A stretch of 64,000 nt of DNA, taken from assembly GCA_023055505.1 (NCBI GenBank), contig JALIRH010000038.1, positions 5,340,327-5,404,326 on the forward strand, given 5' to 3'. Positions 12,016-24,562 of the stretch are shown in pieces (position 1 is the stretch's first letter; each line of letters starts with the position of its first letter). This DNA is from Callipepla californica brunnescens (lineage: Eukaryota; Chordata; Aves; Galliformes; Odontophoridae). Below the pieces are notes generated by a model. It made no database searches, was not told the DNA's origin, and worked only from the letters and a program-made list of their open reading frames with translations. A program made the translations under genes and the position numbers.

Positions 12016-15000
12016 TGTGATTTAGGATGTATTTTCCCAAAAGTGTTCCTTTTGAAACAGAAGTAAGGGGCCATGATAACTTAAGCCTAAGAAGATAAAC
12101 ATAAAGCTTTGAAGTTTGCTAAGACCACTATAAATGCATTAGTCAATTTTTATCAATAACAATTAGCAGAATTCTTCCAAGTTCTACTAATCATTTTAGA
12201 TGTCTAAATAGATGCCTAGAATTTTGGCTGCCACCATAAAAAGAAGTGACAACCAGAGAAAAAAAATTAAAAAAAAAAAGAGGGGAGGGAGGGAGGAGGA
12301 AGAGTGATTTTAAACTCAGAATGTTGGGTTTTAATAGATTATAAACTGAGATAATTAACTTTTTAAACAGGGAAATGTCAAAGCCTTGTTCCAGTTGCCT
12401 AAGCAACAAAGGCAGCCAAGCAACTGAGGGTACTCAAGGTTTCTTGTCTGATTTCAGATGTTCTGGGATATTCTACGTAGCTCCTAGCTGTCTCTTTAGA
12501 AAATTATTTTCCCAGAGGTCTTTTGACAGCTCAGATATGGCATCTCAAATGGAAGTAAACATTGATGTTTTGCCAACCAAACAAAGCCTGAAGTGATTAT
12601 ATCAGATTCAATACATTATTATTATCTAAAAAATGAAAAAGGCTTATGGAGAATTTTCCTCAGACAGGCACATTCTTTCCAGGCAAGTCTTTGTTTCAGT
12701 TTCAGTCAGCTTATCACCTTTCCTAGGCACATTAAACTTTGCAATGTCTTGTCTGGTGCCTCATAAGCTTTTCTGCATCAGCTTGAGGCCTTGCTACCTG
12801 ACCTCCACTGAAGTTACCTGAGACTTCTATGGCTCTCAGCAGTATCTCAACCCTTGCATTATCTCTGAATTCCAGATCTTCTTGGTACAGATCCACACAT
12901 TTTTCTTCTATGTTTATCAAGGCCTGCAAACTTCTGCTGACTTACATGAAAAGGAACAATCCTCTCCAATACATTTTATGTGACCCATTTTTCTTTAATG
13001 AACATAATATGTAAGTTTAAAATGACTGTATCAAACATGCTCCTTTTGCTTTTTTTTTTTTTTTTTTTCAGTTGCTCCTTTTTAGAACAGTTTTCAGAAA
13101 AAGAGAAGTATAGACCAAGAAATACTGTCATGTTGCAACAGTGAAAGGAATACACAGGAAAGTTGATGGTGGATAACAGTAATGTTTAGATGTTAGTAAG
13201 TATCTGTACCCAGAAGTCCATTCTGATCAAAATCATGCAGCTTTAGAAAAAAAGATGATGCTGGAAGGTTATAATTGGTGAACTAAGAACAGGGCTTGCA
13301 TCTGAGTAATCCAATTTGAAAGAAAGATTTTGCCTGACAAAGCAGTCCCAATTATTTTACTTGATACAAATTGGGAGCTAATTAGATGCCCAAATTATTT
13401 ATACAAATTAAGCAAAAGCCAAAACTCTAAAGAGGGTAATTAAATTTATTTGAAATGAGTATTTCACTGAAGAGGTCTGGAGAGATGCCAACAGCAGGAT
13501 ACCTCCCTCAGAGTGCATATTCTGCAGTATTCTGTGAATTTGATAGATACTCACATGCTTCAGAAATAATAAGTTTCTTAAAGCAAAAATTATGAAATCA
13601 TGAAGGATTCACTGGTTGCATTTGCATTTCTTGTATTTGTTCAACTAGCAACAAATGGTGTTAAGGGATTATAAAGAGAAAAAACTATAATTGCAGAAAC
13701 AAGGTGAAAATAAATTCACCTCATTCGCAAGAGGGGTCTAATTTTAATGTTAAGGATACTGTTGAAATACTACAGTTACGTTGTGGCCTAGATGCAATTT
13801 TGATTAAAGGATGTGTCTATTACACATCCCTACAGGGATGCCTTTAATAGCCACTGTGGCTTAAGATGGAACTACTTATCCTAACTTTTTCCCAGTTGAT
13901 AAAAAAAACACAAAATTTAACTTACACTAACATAGGTCTGAGCAAATTATAGCAATTTATCTCACCTTTAGTCAATCAGGGGTAAAACCAAGACTTTATC
14001 CATAATGTCTCCCTCACTAAGTTCACTCTTCTTTTAATTTCTTTAAATCAAAACATTCTGAATGAATTCTGATCAGCTCTCATGGACCTATGGGAGCATA
14101 CAATGCATATTATGTACTTACTCTCACAAAAACAAGCACAAACTGTAGCTTTGTTACTCATAAGTCTTGCTAGTCCAGGAATGTGAAATAGTTCTAGAAT
14201 TCTTGGAAGAGATGTGCATCTAACAATTGTGGAATTCATAAAAAGAGATATTACTGAAGCAGAAACTGTACTTTCTGAATTTTTCAAGATAACATGGCAT
14301 TCAAAATAAAGCAATTTCAAATTTGGCATGATACTTCATTTGAAAGGACAATACATCAATAACTGTCAAAAGAAAAAGGTACAATGCTTTTCAGCATTTG
14401 GGGAAGAAAGATGGTGGAAAAGGGAGTTGTTTATATGCAAACTTTAAATAGCATATGAGAATAAGCACTAGTTTTGAAAAAATAAGAATCCAGTTCTCAT
14501 TCTAACAGAAGCTAGTATATTTTCCTTTTTATTGTATAAAATCAAAATACAACCCCCTCACACTTCTAATAAAAACAGCAAAATAAATACTGAATTTATC
14601 GAAGGCACCCCTTAGCTGTCCTCTTATCTTTTCTCCTCACATATTGTTTTGCTTGGCTTCTATCGTAGCAGCTCCTAGAAATCTCACTGAAGCATTTGCT
14701 TGAACTCAGAACAAAAGGTGATTTCTTGCACCAATGTGTCTATTCTTCACCATTTCCTTTTTCTGCCATTACTTATTATAGGTCTTGTACACTATAGATC
14801 TTTAACAAGTCTGTAAAACTGTGATGTACTATGCAATCTAAAGAGATTATTTTTGCATTAAGAGTATGATTTACTTAATTTCTGTTTATCATCTCAAATT
14901 CACTGAAAGTTATTCCCCATGTATTCAGTTGTAAATTTTGTTTTGGTTGTTTCTTTTCGAGAACAACAGAAATATCCATGGATAGGGTAAGACTTTCTTG

Positions 15001-15739
15001 GTAAATAACTTCATTTTACACTTGTAAGCATTTTAGTCAGAACTGAATATATATATGTATACATGCACATCTTTGTGTGTATGTGTGAGCAATATTTTCA
15101 GTCCATGGAGTCTTTCCTTTGGTACATTTTATTATGCTGCTCTTTGAAGCAGTAAAATTATTTATGATGCTTTTATTGATGTTGATTATAGGGATGTCTG
15201 GTTTCATTTAGCATTCATACTGCACAGTAAGTGTCTTTTATAACCACCTTACTTTCACAGATGATTTGTCCCACTGTAAAATCATTAAGGACATTCATTA
15301 GAATTTGTCACTCTGTTCCAGCAAATTAATACTTTTCAAAATAAAGGTTCAACTGTTTGTGTTTAATTTCAGTCATGTTTTCTTTTAGGCTTTAAGCGAT
15401 TTCATATTTAACATACTGCTAAGTAGCTCTGGCACTTCTTAGCATTGTAAGAAGTCTTTCATTATTATTTCTGGCTGCTGATCAGAGTCAGATTTAGAGC
15501 CACCTTATTCCTAGTACCTTCAGTGCCAGAACCCTGTCCTGCTTGTACTTAAATGATTCACTGGAGATCCTTTCCTATGTTTAAGGGAGTCGTTAAGAAA
15601 ATCTGTTCATTCCTTATTGAGAAGAAGCATTAGTTATCTCATGCCCTTCGGATCTCATTGACCCTGTTTTCATCCTTCTAGAGGAGGTAAACTATAAATA
15701 AGTGGAAAACTGAAGAAAACCAAACTCAAAGGATAGCGT
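12016..15739. other. Unique AT-rich sequence with possible exon and X-box-like site
   Basis: No mobile element recognised. A purine run lies at about 12256-12308 and a T19 run at 13050-13068. An RFX X-box-like palindrome at 12394-12407 and a possible minus-strand exon at 12818-12923 are discussed as findings; neither is strong enough to call a gene. Confidence 0.5.
12394..12407. promoter_or_regulatory. RFX X-box-like palindrome
   Basis: GTTGCCTAAGCAAC fits the X-box consensus GTNRCC(0-3N)RGYAAC bound by RFX winged-helix factors. A 14-bp match can arise by chance in 64 kb, and there is no nearby promoter that can be seen, so function is only a possibility. Confidence 0.3.
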
Positions 15740-16413
15740 TCAATGGATCAAACTGGCAAACAGCTGAAATTAATGTTCCTTTGGGGCTGAAACCAGGCCT
15801 CATCAGCTGGTGTTAATGATAGTACAGAGTGCATCTTCCAACAGGTGACATCAGACTGGAGGAGCAGGAAATGTGCTAAAAGAATGAATAAGTTTCAGCT
15901 GGAGGAATGCACTGACAAAACTAACTAGTGTCAAACAAGACAAAAGCCAAGTCCTACAGCTGAACTAGAATAACTTCATGGGACTGAAAGATTACGGAAT
16001 GACTGGAAAGGGAGCAGATTTTCAGAAAGGGTCTCCTGGATCCTAGAGGACTATTCATACATGAATCAGAAGTGTTCCCTTGCAGTGATAGAAGCCATAA
16101 CTGTAAGTTGAAGGCAAGTAACTATTCACCTCCATAAAGGATCTGTGAGACTACATCCAGCATATTGAACCATTTTCTGGACACCTGTTACAAGATATTA
16201 GGAAACTGGAGCAAATCCACACAAATAGATGCTAAAATATTGCACTTAATGTAGGAGAAGAGTTTGAGTGAATATCTAGTTAGTGTTTATCTAACCTCAA
16301 TAAATAAAATCAAAGAGGCAGATTAATTTCATTCTGCAGCTATGTACAGCAAAGGAGTAGATCAGTTGCAGTAAGAGAATTGCCTTCTTACCTGTCTGTT
16401 CTAGAATTCTATG
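15740..16413 (+). mobile_element. Ancient CR1 LINE fragment, plus strand
   Basis: A strongly diverged CR1 read on the plus strand. Its order of motifs follows the element: TACAGAGTGCATCTTCCAAC near 15822 (ORF2 region), GATTTTCAGAAAGGGTCTCC near 16017, TGTTCCCTTGCAGTGATAGA near 16073, GTGAGACTACATCCAGCATA near 16145, GGACACCTGTTACAAGA near 16179, and a degraded octamer tail GAATTCTATGATACTG near 16404. Divergence is far greater than in the 27 kb and 41 kb copies, so it belongs to an older wave. There is no usable reading frame. The 5' edge is approximate. Confidence 0.62.
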
Positions 16414-19079
16414 ATACTGTTGACCACATTTCTGTTAAATACACTAATTATTTGTGTTACAATGGACACTTAGAGTCAGATGCCTACATTGTAAACAACT
16501 GACTTAATCATCCCATGCCCCCTGCCCATTTATAAAGTGAGGGGAGCATTTATAGGAGACAATTCATCTCACTCTATACTGTATTTCTAAGATAGATCTA
16601 ATTTGTGCTATTTCATCTATTTCTTCAAAAGAGATCTCAGAGCTGCTTATTTATACCTTCTGAATATAAAACAGCTAACACGAGTAACTGATACAGATGG
16701 CACATCTATATACAGAACATATGTCTGGCTCCTCCTCAAAGCAAAGTTAACATTAAAGTTAAATCAGGCTGTTCAGGTAAATTTGGGAAATCTCCACCAT
16801 TAGAGATTCTGCAGCCATCTAAATTCCAGATGTCTTATCCAAATTTATTGGATATACCCATGACTTTTTATCTAGTTGCCAAGAGCAGAATTAACACCTA
16901 GTGTCTGAAGAAAACTTCTCTCTTCCCACATCAGACAGCATATGCATCTTTCTGAACAATGTATTTGCTGTTAGGAACAACCTGAAGCAATTAAACAAAC
17001 TTTACTGGCAACCAGAATTAGGATGAGAGTTTTTTCTGAAAGCAGCTGAAGGGCACACTTAACAGAATGGTGGGTGAGGATATGGAAATTTCAATTATTC
17101 ACCCCTCCTCTCACTATCAGCATTGTGATTCTGCATGGAGAAAGTTCTCTTTCCAATGTGAAAAGGAGCAGAGAATGTGAGTGAAGTGAGCAACATTAGA
17201 AACCTTACAGGTAATAAAAGCAGCAAATGGAAAAAAAAATTACATTCACATATATAAGCAAACAGAGTTTGACCATAAAGGGAACAAAATCTTGGTCTGG
17301 AAACCATTGCATTCAGAGAACTCTATTGAGTTGAGTAGGTTCTGGATGGAAATCAAAGTACACAATACTGTTAGTAAAAGCAGCTGCTTTAGCCACTCAA
17401 GGCAACAATACGGCAGGTAATATGAACACCCTTTAGCAGATGCTTAATGCCTCACTCTTAATAAATGGTATAAAGCACAATGTCAAAACACCAGGGGAGA
17501 TGGCTTCTGAGCAAATACTGTGCGCTGAGAAAGGAAAGCCATGAGCAAGAACATTTTTTCAGAACATGCCATAGCTGTTTTTCTTTATATCACTATAATA
17601 AACAACCTTCAAACCCTGAAAACTTGTTCCTGCTAGTACGCAATGCAAATTTGCCTGGCTCATGCTGACTCACTCTGCACTGCTGACAAAATATCCATAT
17701 GCTCATTTGTACTCAGAGTGTTGTGTTAGATTTGGCAGAGAAGTTGTTGCTGGTTGTCACTGCAGTGGAGAGTTCTGCCCTGACAGTGTTTCTCAATGTT
17801 TATGCCACCCTATTGTGTCCTGTATGTGCAACGTTATTCTTTTCTTCCTTTTTTTCCAGATCACTACTGAGCAGAAGCTTCTTTTGATTTTGTGTCAGCT
17901 GTTACTTTTCACTGGTAATAACATTTGATAAGACACAACAAGAATGAGTGTGCTCATCTGCTGTGTGCTGGAAGGCTAAAGCCCTAATTAATCTAGGGCA
18001 AGTAGAAGATACATCAATAGCTAGCTGAAGTGCTCTGCTAGCTAAGGTACCTAGACTTGATAGTTTAAAGGCACCCAGTTACTGGATGAGGCCAAACACA
18101 TACAGATTGCAGCTCAGACTTTATTACTTCACAGGATAGATTGAAAAATAGTAAGTTGTTAACAGTGTCAGCAAAGGTCAGTCTATATTATTAGCTGACC
18201 TATTACTTGGCCTTTGCCTGCAAGGATATCTCATACTTATGTGAAGAGGGAGTGGCTCTGATAAAATATTTCCATGGTTGTGTTGGCTGCAGGAAGTGGT
18301 AGCCCTAAAGCTCTTGACCCCTAAGTCTTTTTTAAGGAGCTATGCTTAGTTAAGACGTCCTGAAAAAGGTGCCTGGAATTGTTTGTATGTGTTGTTCAAC
18401 TGTGAAAATGGCTCAGATTGTACCCAGAAATATTTTTAGTAATAAAACAGCTCCTACAACTCTGTGTACACTTACATACTGGCGGAAAATGCAACCTCTG
18501 ACTCTAAAATATAAAGTAGACACAAATGCATATTGGGGTTATTATGCTACAGTACTATATATGTCTGTTTTTTTCTCATTCACCATGCAGATCCATCTGT
18601 TACTGTCATCATCTCATTTGCCTGATTTATACTCGCTCTCCTCCCTCCATAGCTTCACTCTACAAATATGTCAGAGGAACTTCATTTATCTTATGTTTAT
18701 TTTCATCAAATTTGCTACAAATTATCTTATCCTTAAAATTTGAATAAAAGGGAGGCCTTTCTTCATTGCTGATGCATGAAAACTTGCAGCATGGATGACA
18801 TTATTTTTGTCAATTGGTTTCTGATAAATGGAGTACTTGTTTTCTTTATCCGTATGTTCATCCAGAAAATAAATTCCTTTGTAAACCTGCCTTTCCACAA
18901 CACTTTTGTTGTGAGAGAGTGAGTTCAGAAAGCTTCCTTTAACAAGATTATATGTATAATTACGATTTAATTGTAATTAATAGGATAACTTTGACTGAGC
19001 CACTATGCATATATATACAGAAATTGCTCAAGCTTATCAAATGAACAAAATCACATCAAATATATGCTCCTTTTCATCC
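16414..19079. other. Unique AT-rich sequence, no gene seen
   Basis: No repeat family or coding region recognised. Short forward frames near 17662-17928 and 18369-18743 have no recognisable domain and sit in T-rich sequence. Confidence 0.5.
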
Positions 19080-20010
19080 ATGTAGTAAAAGAGAAAACTA
19101 GTCCTGCAGAGGACTGGAGGTTTGTTTTGTCTTGCTTCACTCACCCCATCCCCCAGCTGCTGCTTTGGAGACACATACTGTTCCTGTCCCAAGGTCTGAA
19201 GGCTGAACAACCACCTGCTCTAGAAGCCGACATTGAGACCCCACTGGCTCCATCAACTGCCATCACAGGCCAGGACACCCACACCTGGCCTGGCTCCAGC
19301 AGCTAGCACCCAGTCCTCATACACATACAGTTCCTATCAGGAATTGACATGGAGCCCTTGTAGCACTGAACTTGACATAATTAAGAAAGGATTTAATAAC
19401 GAGATATAATTAGACAGGATAGATTGCAGTGATCAGTTGCTGATCTCAGCCAAGCAAATGCACCAATGGACCTTGTTACACAATACTGGCCCATTTCATA
19501 TCCCTGTCTGTCTACTCTCATTTCTTCCTCCATGTTCCCCTTCCCCACACATTGCTTCTTCAGCTGGCACTGTTCCACTGACACCACACTTCCAACATCT
19601 GGTACCTCAGGTTTGTATTGTTATCAATTGCAGTAGCCCAGTTTGCCTGTAGTTTATCAATAGCCCATCAGTTCCTGTGGTTGACCAGGTTTGTTTCTTG
19701 TCATTGTCTCAATCGTGTTTGCCTGTCTGTTCTTTATACATTTTGTTTATGATTCTCCTCGTTTCCCTAGTATCCCATTTGATGAGATCCATGGTCAGAT
19801 AACCTTGACATAAGTATTCTTGTACTTCCATAAACGTATAAATTATTGTAACTGATCAGGTTTGGTCCTCATTACTCTCTCTCTTACCCCAGGACAGTCA
19901 GCTTTGTATTTGTTTTTGTCTACAGCTTCCTCTTTATCCTATTATCCCCTCTTTCATTTATAAGATCCTTGACCATGTACCCATAATGAGGAAGACATTC
20001 TCTCTTTCAA
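19080..20010 (-). repeat. Unclassified GC-richer block, possible old LTR
   Basis: Composition rises here compared with both flanks. On the minus strand an ATTAAA poly(A)-like signal occurs near 19390 next to sequence that looks LTR-like, with a more A-rich stretch upstream in that orientation. In the right part, three stretches starting near 19608, 19685 and 19857 share CAGGTTTG followed by T/C-rich sequence and can be roughly aligned, suggesting decayed internal duplication. I cannot assign a family, see no gag or pol remnant, and the boundaries are guesses. Confidence 0.22.
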
Positions 20011-21743
20011 TGTATTGGAACAGGCAACAGATGAACAAGTAAAGTAGTTGTAGGGCTGCTGGTTGTTCAGAAGGACTAGGATATGGAAAAGGTAATGGTA
20101 ATGCCTACTGTTAAAGTAATTTATGTGTTTGGAAAAGCAGACAAACTCTTAGGCAACTGCTCCTACTGAATGAAAATCAAATACGTCCCATAAACAAATG
20201 TATATTCTTCAACATATTTTCACATCTTCAAAAGGAAATTCTCCCTCTTAAACGAAATAACGTTAGCTTTATGCATCCGTGCCCTAGCATACACTGATCA
20301 TCTCCAGGAAAACAAGCACCTCTAGAAAACAGATAGGAAGACTTATAGGAAGACAAATATTTTTATATATATGTATATATGTGTACCTGAAATTTGTTTG
20401 TCTGAAATCACATATTAATTCTACATACAATATACCTTAGCTAGCTGCTCAGAGTACCATTATAGCTACATGGACAGAAATAGGTTCCTTCAGAATGGAT
20501 TCAGGTAGGTGATTCTCTCCCAAAATAGTTGTAGGAAAGACATCAGGTGAAACAGTTTGGAGTGCTTTCCCCTCTCTGTAGGCTTTACATTTTTTTAGCT
20601 GATGGGTTTAAGTCTAGACATATTGTAGACATTTTAAACTGGTAGCTAAATTGCATCACCAAAACTGAGAGAAGAACATAATTTCAACAGCACCCTCTGA
20701 TCTTAGAGTTCCCAGCCCTGGTTTTCAAACAAATAAAAAACATCTTTAAAACACAAGCATTATGCAACCCTCCAATTTTTCTACACTCTTATTCCATTAT
20801 CCATGTGTGACAATTACCTGCCTTTTTATTTTGTACAATGGAGTTACTGACTTCATCATCTCTCTTTCACTAACAACAACTCCTGCACATCAGTTAGTAA
20901 TATCTTTTGCTCTTACAAGATTAAAATGATCAAATATTCAAGTTAAAATCAGAATGAATTAGTGTTTTTATGTGATATTGAATACCACTGTAACTTCACA
21001 TTAGAAGGAATTTCTCCAGTGTCTTACAGCTTGATTTTTTTTCCTGTTACTGTATCAGTTCAGTATCAGAAAGTCAGAAGTTCCTCAAAAGAAAATATCA
21101 CTAAATTTAATAGATAGAAACACAAGAACTAAAAGCTGGTGGAGAAGATGGATAAATAGAAAAATCTTGATATTCACACTGAAGGGAGATCTGTCGTGAT
21201 GGAAAAAAGACACAAGTCAGGGATGAATCATGGATCAGTTCAGTGTACTAAATTCATGCTTTTGATGAAAGATTTCAGTGGAGACAGGCTTACAATGTTT
21301 GCAACTTTCACCTAATTGGGAGTAGTGAGGAGAAAAAGAGGAATGGGATGTTGCTGTAAATCAGAATTATAGAAAAGGGGTGAAATATAGGCACAAAATA
21401 ATGGTACAGTAAAAAAAGGTCATATATTCAGGAATTAAAATGAGGAAGATCTCTAATTGTATAACATCGCTTCAGGTAATTGAGACAACAGATATGGTGT
21501 GCTTGTGAATCCAATTCTCAATAATGTCTATGTAAACAAAATATCATGGCCAGGGATTACAAAATGTGAGAAGACTTTATGGACCTACATACACTCTGTG
21601 ACAAAGATATTTTAGAGCCTGTTCTTCAAAATCTGTTTAACAAATCCAAGGCCTTCCCTACAGATAAAGAAACAGAGAGACTCTGCAAGTCTCTCCAAAA
21701 AATCATTCCTAGGATCTCCATATGAATTTATGACAGATAGGAA
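20011..21743. other. Unique AT-rich sequence, no gene seen
   Basis: No repeat family or reading frame worth reporting. A short TA/TATG tract lies at about 20356-20380. Confidence 0.55.
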
Positions 21744-22744
21744 TGTTGAACACTGCTAAGCTTTAGCTAAGCCCCACCATTCTTTCAATGCCTCTTCTCA
21801 ATAAACCAGGGAGAACATAAAATGGAGAAGGGCTCAATGGTTGAAATAAGGACAGACATACCTCTCATTAATTGCCATCACAAGCAAAACAGACTTAGCA
21901 TGGGGAGATTAGTATAAATTATTACCTATTACTAACAGACTAGAGCAGTGAGAAACTAAAAGGAAAAAGCAAATCACCTGCCTATCATCCACTCTCTTTT
22001 GTCTACTTCCCTCCAGCAGAGGAAGGAAATGATGAAGGGCAGCTGTGATCATTCCATAACACTTTGTGTCTGTTGCTCCTCCATGATCACTCTCAGCCCC
22101 TGAGCCATGTGGTATTCATCCAACAGGATGCTGTCCTTCCCCAGCTGATCCTGCGTGAGCTTCCCACAAGCTGCAGCTCTCCAAACACTGTTCCACCACA
22201 GCTCCATACTGTGGGGTTCAGGCACTGCTTCACATGGTTCCCCCATTGGGCTCATCTCCCCCAGCCTTCCTGCTCCACTTCACCCCCCCACCATGAGCTC
22301 CAGTGTGGCTGTGACTGCTTCAGACCTCATCCACTACTGTACAGTGGGCTCCTCCATGCCTGCAAGTGGAGATCTGCTCTGTGTCAAGCCCATGGGCTGC
22401 AGAGGAACAACCTACTCCTGCATGGGCCTCTTCCGGCTGCAAGGATCTTCTATTCTGTGCCTGGAGCACCTCCTGCCCTCCTTCTGCTCTGACCTTGGGA
22501 CTGCAGATTTGTTTCTCTCTCATTTTATGACTCCAGTCTCCCAGATGATGCTGTGCAGAAGTCATTTTTTTTCCTTTCTTAAATCTGCTCTTACAGAGGC
22601 AGAACCAGTAACACTCGTGGCTCAGCTCTGGCACTTCTGGAACTGAATTAAGCTGGTTCTGATTGACATGGAGCACCTTCTGGACTCTACTCTAAAAGGT
22701 TACCTCCACAGCCACTTGCTGTCTCCCATCCCAAACTTTATCAC
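21744..22744 (-). mobile_element. LTR-like element, avian ERV type, minus strand
   Basis: A second copy of the family seen at about 5880-6650, here in reverse. On the plus strand it starts TGTTGAACACTGC at 21744 and may end ...TTATCACA at 22744, giving a TG...CA structure about 1.0 kb long. Read on the minus strand it contains AGGTCAGAGCAGAAGGAGG, GCTCCAGGCACAGAATAG, GGAAGAGGCCCATGCAGG and, towards its 3' end, CTGTCCTTATTTCAACC, in the same order as the 5.9 kb copy. No retroviral coding sequence flanks it, so it is most likely a solo LTR. The open frames inside (up to 163 codons, on both strands) are non-coding shadows of the GC-rich repeat. Family name not claimed. Confidence 0.6.
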
Positions 22745-23526
22745 AGTATCACAGCCCAGCCTGGTTTATGTCTGCACTGCCAGTTGTTCATTGCTGTAGC
22801 CAGCTCTCAGGGCATATGCCACCAACCATGAGACAGTATATAGAGAGAGTACTGGCCCAGTACTCTTTCAACAGTCTTTACAGCCAATTGGATGGCTTTC
22901 ACCTCTACAAACTGACTCAACTCACCCTCTTATTTTCTTGCTTCCAATACCAAAGCCTTACTATGTAAACCCAGTGAAATGAGAGATTTTAGAATACTTC
23001 ATTTTACACGAGCGTATAAATACAGGTTTTATTTCTATTTTTTTTTCTTTTATTATAAATATTGGTGGAAGATACATGTTCCAGTGCAGACTGCATATTA
23101 TTGTCTATTTTACTTTTAATCTGCAAAAAAGCTATTTTAAATATTAGTGTGCCTTCAATTTAACTAAATTTTCTCTCATATTTTCCATACAAGCTGTAAT
23201 CATTACATACATATACAGAATTGCTTCACTGGAGCAGTAAATGTCATGCTTCTTTGCATCTTTAATAGAAGTATAGCATCTATCTTTTAAGTAAGTATTT
23301 TATATCTATTTCTGCATTGCTTATTATATTTATGTCTATGTCTCTATCTATATAAATACTTTTACAGATCGTGTCCTAAAATAATTTGGAATACTTAACA
23401 AGCATAGAAATTACAAAGATTCATGACAGAAACAAAAGGGACAACAAAAAAGTATACTCCAGTTGTACTCAAGGTCATTACAAAGATAAGTCAAATACAG
23501 ACCATATCTGTACAGATGAGTACAAG
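22745..23526. other. Unique sequence, no gene seen
   Basis: The left part to about 22970 is somewhat GC-richer and could belong to the neighbouring repeat, but I cannot align it. The rest is AT-rich with no feature recognised. Confidence 0.45.
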
Positions 23527-24562
23527 AAGGGAAGAATGATCTTGGATATGAATTGGATTCAGAGCACAGTGATTAGTTTTATGAAGTCCAGTTGGAGGCC
23601 AGTAACTAGCAATGTACTCCAGAGGTCAATACTAGGTCCAAATCCGTTCAACATCTTTATCAAAGACCTGCAGAGTGTTGAGTATGCCATGAGCAAGTCT
23701 GTCTGCAGATGATACAAAACTGGGAGAAGTGGCTGATACACCACGGTATTCTCCTGCCAATTGGGGGGACCTTGATAGCAGAGAAATAGGCTGACACTAA
23801 CATCATGAAGTTCATCAAGGGGAAATGCAGTTTTCCAGCTAAGGAGGAACAACTCCTGCTGCCAGTAAATGCTGGGAGCCACTAAGCTGGAGACTTTCTA
23901 GTAAAGGACATGGAGGTCCTGGTGTACACAAAGTTGACATGATCCATCTGTGTGCACTTGCTAAAAAAAAAGAAGTCTAATGGTATTCTGGGCTGCATTA
24001 AGAAGAGTGTTGCCAGCAGGTCAGGCAAAGTAATTCTTCCTCTCTGCTCATCAATACTAAGTCCACAACTTGTGTGCTGTGTCCTAAGTCTATGGTCCTT
24101 AGCATAAGACAGGCCAAGGCATACTGGAGATCGTCTAGTTAAGAGCCACAAAGATGTTTAAGGTACTAGCGCATCTCTCCTACAGAGAAAAGCTGAGATA
24201 GCTGGAACTCTTCAATCCAAAGAAGAGATTCAGGGGAGATCTCATCAATAAATACAGATACCTGAAGGGTGGGTGCAAATATGATGAAGAAAGGATCTTT
24301 TCCATGGTTGCCAGTGACTGGATGAGAGTCAACCATCACAAACTGGAACATAGAATGTTCCATAAGAACATCAGTAAACACTTTTTTTTACTGTGACACT
24401 AACAAAACACTGGCATAGGCTAACCAGAGAGATTGTGGAGCTTCCCTCTTTGAAGCCATCCAAAAGTCTTCCAGACATGGTCCTGGGCAGTGGCTTCAGT
24501 AGAGGTTTGAGCTGATGACCTCCAGAGGTCCTTTCCATCTTCAAACATTTTGTGATTCTGTG
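23527..24562 (+). mobile_element. Decayed CR1 LINE fragment, about 1 kb, plus strand
   Basis: The longest CR1 piece in the window. It begins in the ORF2 C-terminal region, with AACATCTTTATCAAAGACCT near 23650 and GATGATACAAAACTGGGAGA near 23709. It continues through TATTCTGGGCTGCATTAAGA near 23984 and a CACTGGCATAGGCTAACCAG block near 24408, and ends in TTTGTGATTCTGTGAC at about 24562. Many indels and stops break the frame, so it is non-functional. Divergence is intermediate: older than the 27 kb and 41 kb copies, younger than the one at 15.7 kb. It lacks the reverse transcriptase core and the endonuclease. Confidence 0.9.

Noticed and set aside
22049..22676. Open frames of 142, 163 and 118 codons
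   Set aside because: Same LTR family as at 5.9 kb. Frames do not correspond between the two copies, so they are not coding.
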